Below are positions 5,851 through 7,088 of a stretch of 7,088 nt of DNA, piece by piece. This DNA is from an uncultured Candidatus Melainabacteria bacterium (GTDB lineage: Bacteria > Cyanobacteriota > Vampirovibrionia > Gastranaerophilales > Gastranaerophilaceae), in the NCBI GenBank assembly GCA_946622835.1, contig CAMOQI010000042.1:1-7088 (forward strand), written 5' to 3'. How positions within the stretch are numbered: the first letter of the stretch is position 1; every line of letters begins with the position of its first letter. The position numbers and the translations under genes are program-made. Under the pieces are notes generated by a model. It was not told the DNA's origin. It searched no databases and saw only the letters and a program-made list of their open reading frames with translations.

Positions 5851-6288
5851 ATGAAGGCGTTGATCCAACGAGTTAAAAAGGCTTCTGTTTCTATTGAGGG
5901 GGCAGTATATGCTTCTATCGGATTTGGTATGCTTGTATTTTTAGGGGTAGAAAAAGGTGATACAAGAGAAAATGCGCAAAAACTTTTTGAAAAATTAGTT
6001 AATCTCAGAATTTTTGAAGATGAAAATGAAAAAATGAACCTCTCGTTGAAAGATGTAAAAGGCGAGATGCTTATTGTTTCTCAGTTTACTTTGTGCGGAG
6101 ATTGCAAAAAAGGTACTCGCCCAAGTTTTGATAAGTCGGCTCCTCCTGCCCAAGCCAATGAGTTGTATGAGTTTTTTATATCTTTGGCTAAAGAAAATAA
6201 AATTCCTTGTGCGACAGGACGATTCGGTGCAATGATGGACGTCGAACTCATAAATGACGGACCTGTCACCTTTATGGTGGAGAAATAA
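5851..6288 (+). CDS. dtd: D-aminoacyl-tRNA deacylase
   Basis: Cytosolic proofreading enzyme that hydrolyses D-amino acids (and glycine on tRNA-Ala) from mischarged tRNAs, using RNA-based catalysis. The 145 residues are the normal DTD length. Family marks: M-K-A-L-I-Q-R-V start, G-x-L-V-F-L-G-V-E-K-G-D (26-37), V-N-L-R-I-F-E-D (50-57), K-M-N-L-S (61-65), the S-Q-F-T-L motif (77-81), K-G-T-R-P-S-F (87-93) and the Gly-cisPro chirality filter G137-P138 in N-D-G-P-V-T. The ATG directly follows the thyX TAG with no intergenic base. A G-rich site inside the thyX end (AGGTG, about 5840-5844) would serve as ribosome site, so the two are very likely cotranscribed and translationally coupled. No terminator is visible after it; the next gene has its own promoter. 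Confidence 0.97.
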   Translation: MKALIQRVKKASVSIEGAVYASIGFGMLVFLGVEKGDTRENAQKLFEKLVNLRIFEDENEKMNLSLKDVKGEMLIVSQFTLCGDCKKGTRPSFDKSAPPAQANELYEFFISLAKENKIPCATGRFGAMMDVELINDGPVTFMVEK

Positions 6289-6298
6289 CTTCACCCCC

Positions 6299-6327
6299 TT
6301 GCAAAAAATCAGAAAACATGTTATAAT
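6299..6327 (+). promoter_or_regulatory. Strong extended -10 promoter for the zinc-ribbon/RGG-like gene
   Basis: TTGCAA (6299-6304), exactly 17 nt, TATAAT (6322-6327) with an upstream TGT giving the extended -10 form TGnTATAAT. It is the best promoter match in the window. It begins 11 nt after the dtd stop. Transcription would start near 6334, leaving an AT-rich leader of about 100 nt with no convincing hairpin. Confidence 0.75.
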
Positions 6328-6434
6328 AACCTTACAGATTATATTTTTTATTTGAAATCGATTTATATTATTGTGAGGAAATTACCTTAAATTTATTATT
6401 AGTACTATTTTTTATTAATTAAGAGGCTTATATT

Positions 6435-7088
6435 ATGTATGTAAACAAGTGCATTAAGTGCGGTCGTGAGTTTGAAACGAAAAACCCTAAAAGAGTTATT
6501 TGCCCCGATTGTTTGTATCCTGATAAGAAAATGATGCCCGGGGCATCAGAAGGAGGGGATGAGGTTGTACAAGAGCAATCTCAAGAGGTTATGCAAAGTT
6601 ATTCCACCGAGGATAAACCGCAGCATTATAACAGCTATTCAAGTGGCGGGGACGATAACCAACGCCCGTACAGACCGCAAAGGCAGTACAATAATAATTA
6701 TGGCGGAAATCGTCAAGGCGGGTATAATAATAACCGTGGCGGATATTCTAATAATCGTCAGGGCGGTTATAATAACAATCGCCAAGGCGGATATAATAAT
6801 CGCCAAAATAATAACAGGTTTAATAACAATAATCGCGGCGGGTTTCAGCAAAGACGTCCGCAAAATAACAGATTTAATAACAGAAGACCAAATAGCAGAA
6901 ATGCTGCTCCAAAACAGTTATTAGTCAGCAAAGAGCAGTTGGAACAAATCGAATTGCTTTACAAGTTGATGTTACCGCTTCCTAATCCGGATGCGCACGA
7001 AGTTATCGGTGAAAAAATAGGACTGGAGCCAAGAAAAGTATTTTTTGGAATAAATTTGGTAAGACAAAAGATGATGCTGCCAAAGTTA
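6435..7088 (+). CDS. Zinc-ribbon protein with RGG-like disordered repeats and homeodomain-like C-terminal segment (3' end outside window)
   Basis: The reading frame is open for 218 codons to the window edge with no stop, so the gene is partial. I do not recognise a named family. Residues 1-30 form a zinc ribbon with C6-x2-C9 and C23-x2-C26. Residues 36-75 are acidic and Gln/Ser-rich. Residues 76-156 are low complexity (Asn, Arg, Gly, Tyr, Gln), with near-tandem units of the form R-Q-G-G-Y-N-N-N, resembling RGG/prion-like RNA-binding tails. Residues 164-218 return to ordinary composition: two or three amphipathic helices with I-G-E-K-I-G-L-E-P-R-K-V, the spacing of a homeodomain-like helix-turn-helix. 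A nucleic-acid-binding role, perhaps RNA-related or condensate-forming, is inferred. The start has AAGAGG (6421-6426) 8 nt upstream, and a strong separate promoter lies about 100 nt upstream. The gene follows dtd on the same strand. Confidence 0.88.
   Translation, partial: MYVNKCIKCGREFETKNPKRVICPDCLYPDKKMMPGASEGGDEVVQEQSQEVMQSYSTEDKPQHYNSYSSGGDDNQRPYRPQRQYNNNYGGNRQGGYNNNRGGYSNNRQGGYNNNRQGGYNNRQNNNRFNNNNRGGFQQRRPQNNRFNNRRPNSRNAAPKQLLVSKEQLEQIELLYKLMLPLPNPDAHEVIGEKIGLEPRKVFFGINLVRQKMMLPKL
6711..6800 (+). repeat. In-frame degenerate 21/24-bp tandem repeat
   Basis: Four consecutive units starting at 6711, 6735, 6756 and 6780, of 24, 21, 24 and 21 bp, each beginning CGT or CGC and containing GGCGG-TAT-AAT-like codons. 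They encode R-[Q]-G-G-Y-[NS]-N-[N]. Units differ mostly at third codon positions (ggc ggg, ggc gga, ggc ggt; cgt, cgc; aat, aac), so the protein repeat is kept while the DNA has diverged. Looser Asn/Arg-rich copies continue to about 6890. Confidence 0.85.

Noticed and set aside
6267..6280. CACC/GGTG mini-hairpin near the end of dtd
   Set aside because: Only 4 bp, lies inside the coding sequence and has no T-run, so it is not a terminator.
6711..6890. Possible CRISPR-like or noncoding repeat array
   Set aside because: The repeats are in frame, lack spacers and vary at third codon positions, as expected for a protein-coding low-complexity tract.
6559..6924. 121-residue plus-strand open frame rich in Ile, Ala and Thr, and its 74-residue minus-strand counterpart at 6639-6863
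   Set aside because: Both are shadows of the repeat-coding stretch of the zinc-ribbon gene; their composition simply reflects the other reading frames of AAT/GGC/TAT codons, and neither has a ribosome site.

Overview
The window is an AT-rich, tightly packed bacterial segment with two opposing blocks of genes. No tRNA, rRNA, CRISPR array or insertion sequence is visible. Conserved proteins point to an uncultured, host-associated type of bacterium. My best guess is the non-photosynthetic cyanobacterial relatives (Vampirovibrionia/Melainabacteria, Gastranaerophilales type). The reasons are low GC, a YvcK protein with the two-helix membrane extension I associate with cyanobacterial and some clostridial homologues, flavin-dependent ThyX, and two proteins I cannot assign to a widespread family. 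This placement is inference; a clostridial or other low-GC origin is not excluded.

Left block, minus strand (3103 down to 1). An apparent operon starts at about 3020 and reads: a divergent LamB/YcsF (PxpA-like) protein, a membrane-anchored YvcK/CofD-like protein, panB, and the first 22 codons of panC. Spacing is tight: 32 nt, 4 nt, and a TAATG overlap between panB and panC. The block combines pantothenate/CoA synthesis with a carbon-metabolism and cell-envelope regulator.

Centre (3104-4661). An unrecognised 339-residue, Ala/Lys-rich protein with one C-terminal membrane helix is encoded on the minus strand and ends at a strong hairpin. It is divergent from a small XRE-family repressor on the plus strand. 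The 189-nt gap between them holds candidate overlapping divergent promoters and a short dyad, which looks like a local regulatory switch.

Right block, plus strand (4662-7088). rpmE (ribosomal protein L31 with four zinc-ligand cysteines) has its own promoter and a clear intrinsic terminator. Next comes a thyX-dtd pair with no intergenic base, driven by a well-formed sigma70-type promoter (dTMP synthesis and D-aminoacyl-tRNA proofreading). The last gene has an extended -10 promoter and runs off the window edge. It encodes a zinc ribbon, an Asn/Gly/Arg/Tyr-rich RGG-like disordered repeat and a C-terminal helical segment that resembles a homeodomain-like helix-turn-helix. It is the most unusual item in the window, together with the divergent LamB/YcsF protein and the membrane-helix/XRE pair.

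No stretch longer than 300 bases lacks a gene. The longest gaps (4140-4328, 4971-5130, 6289-6434) are covered by the regulatory entries.
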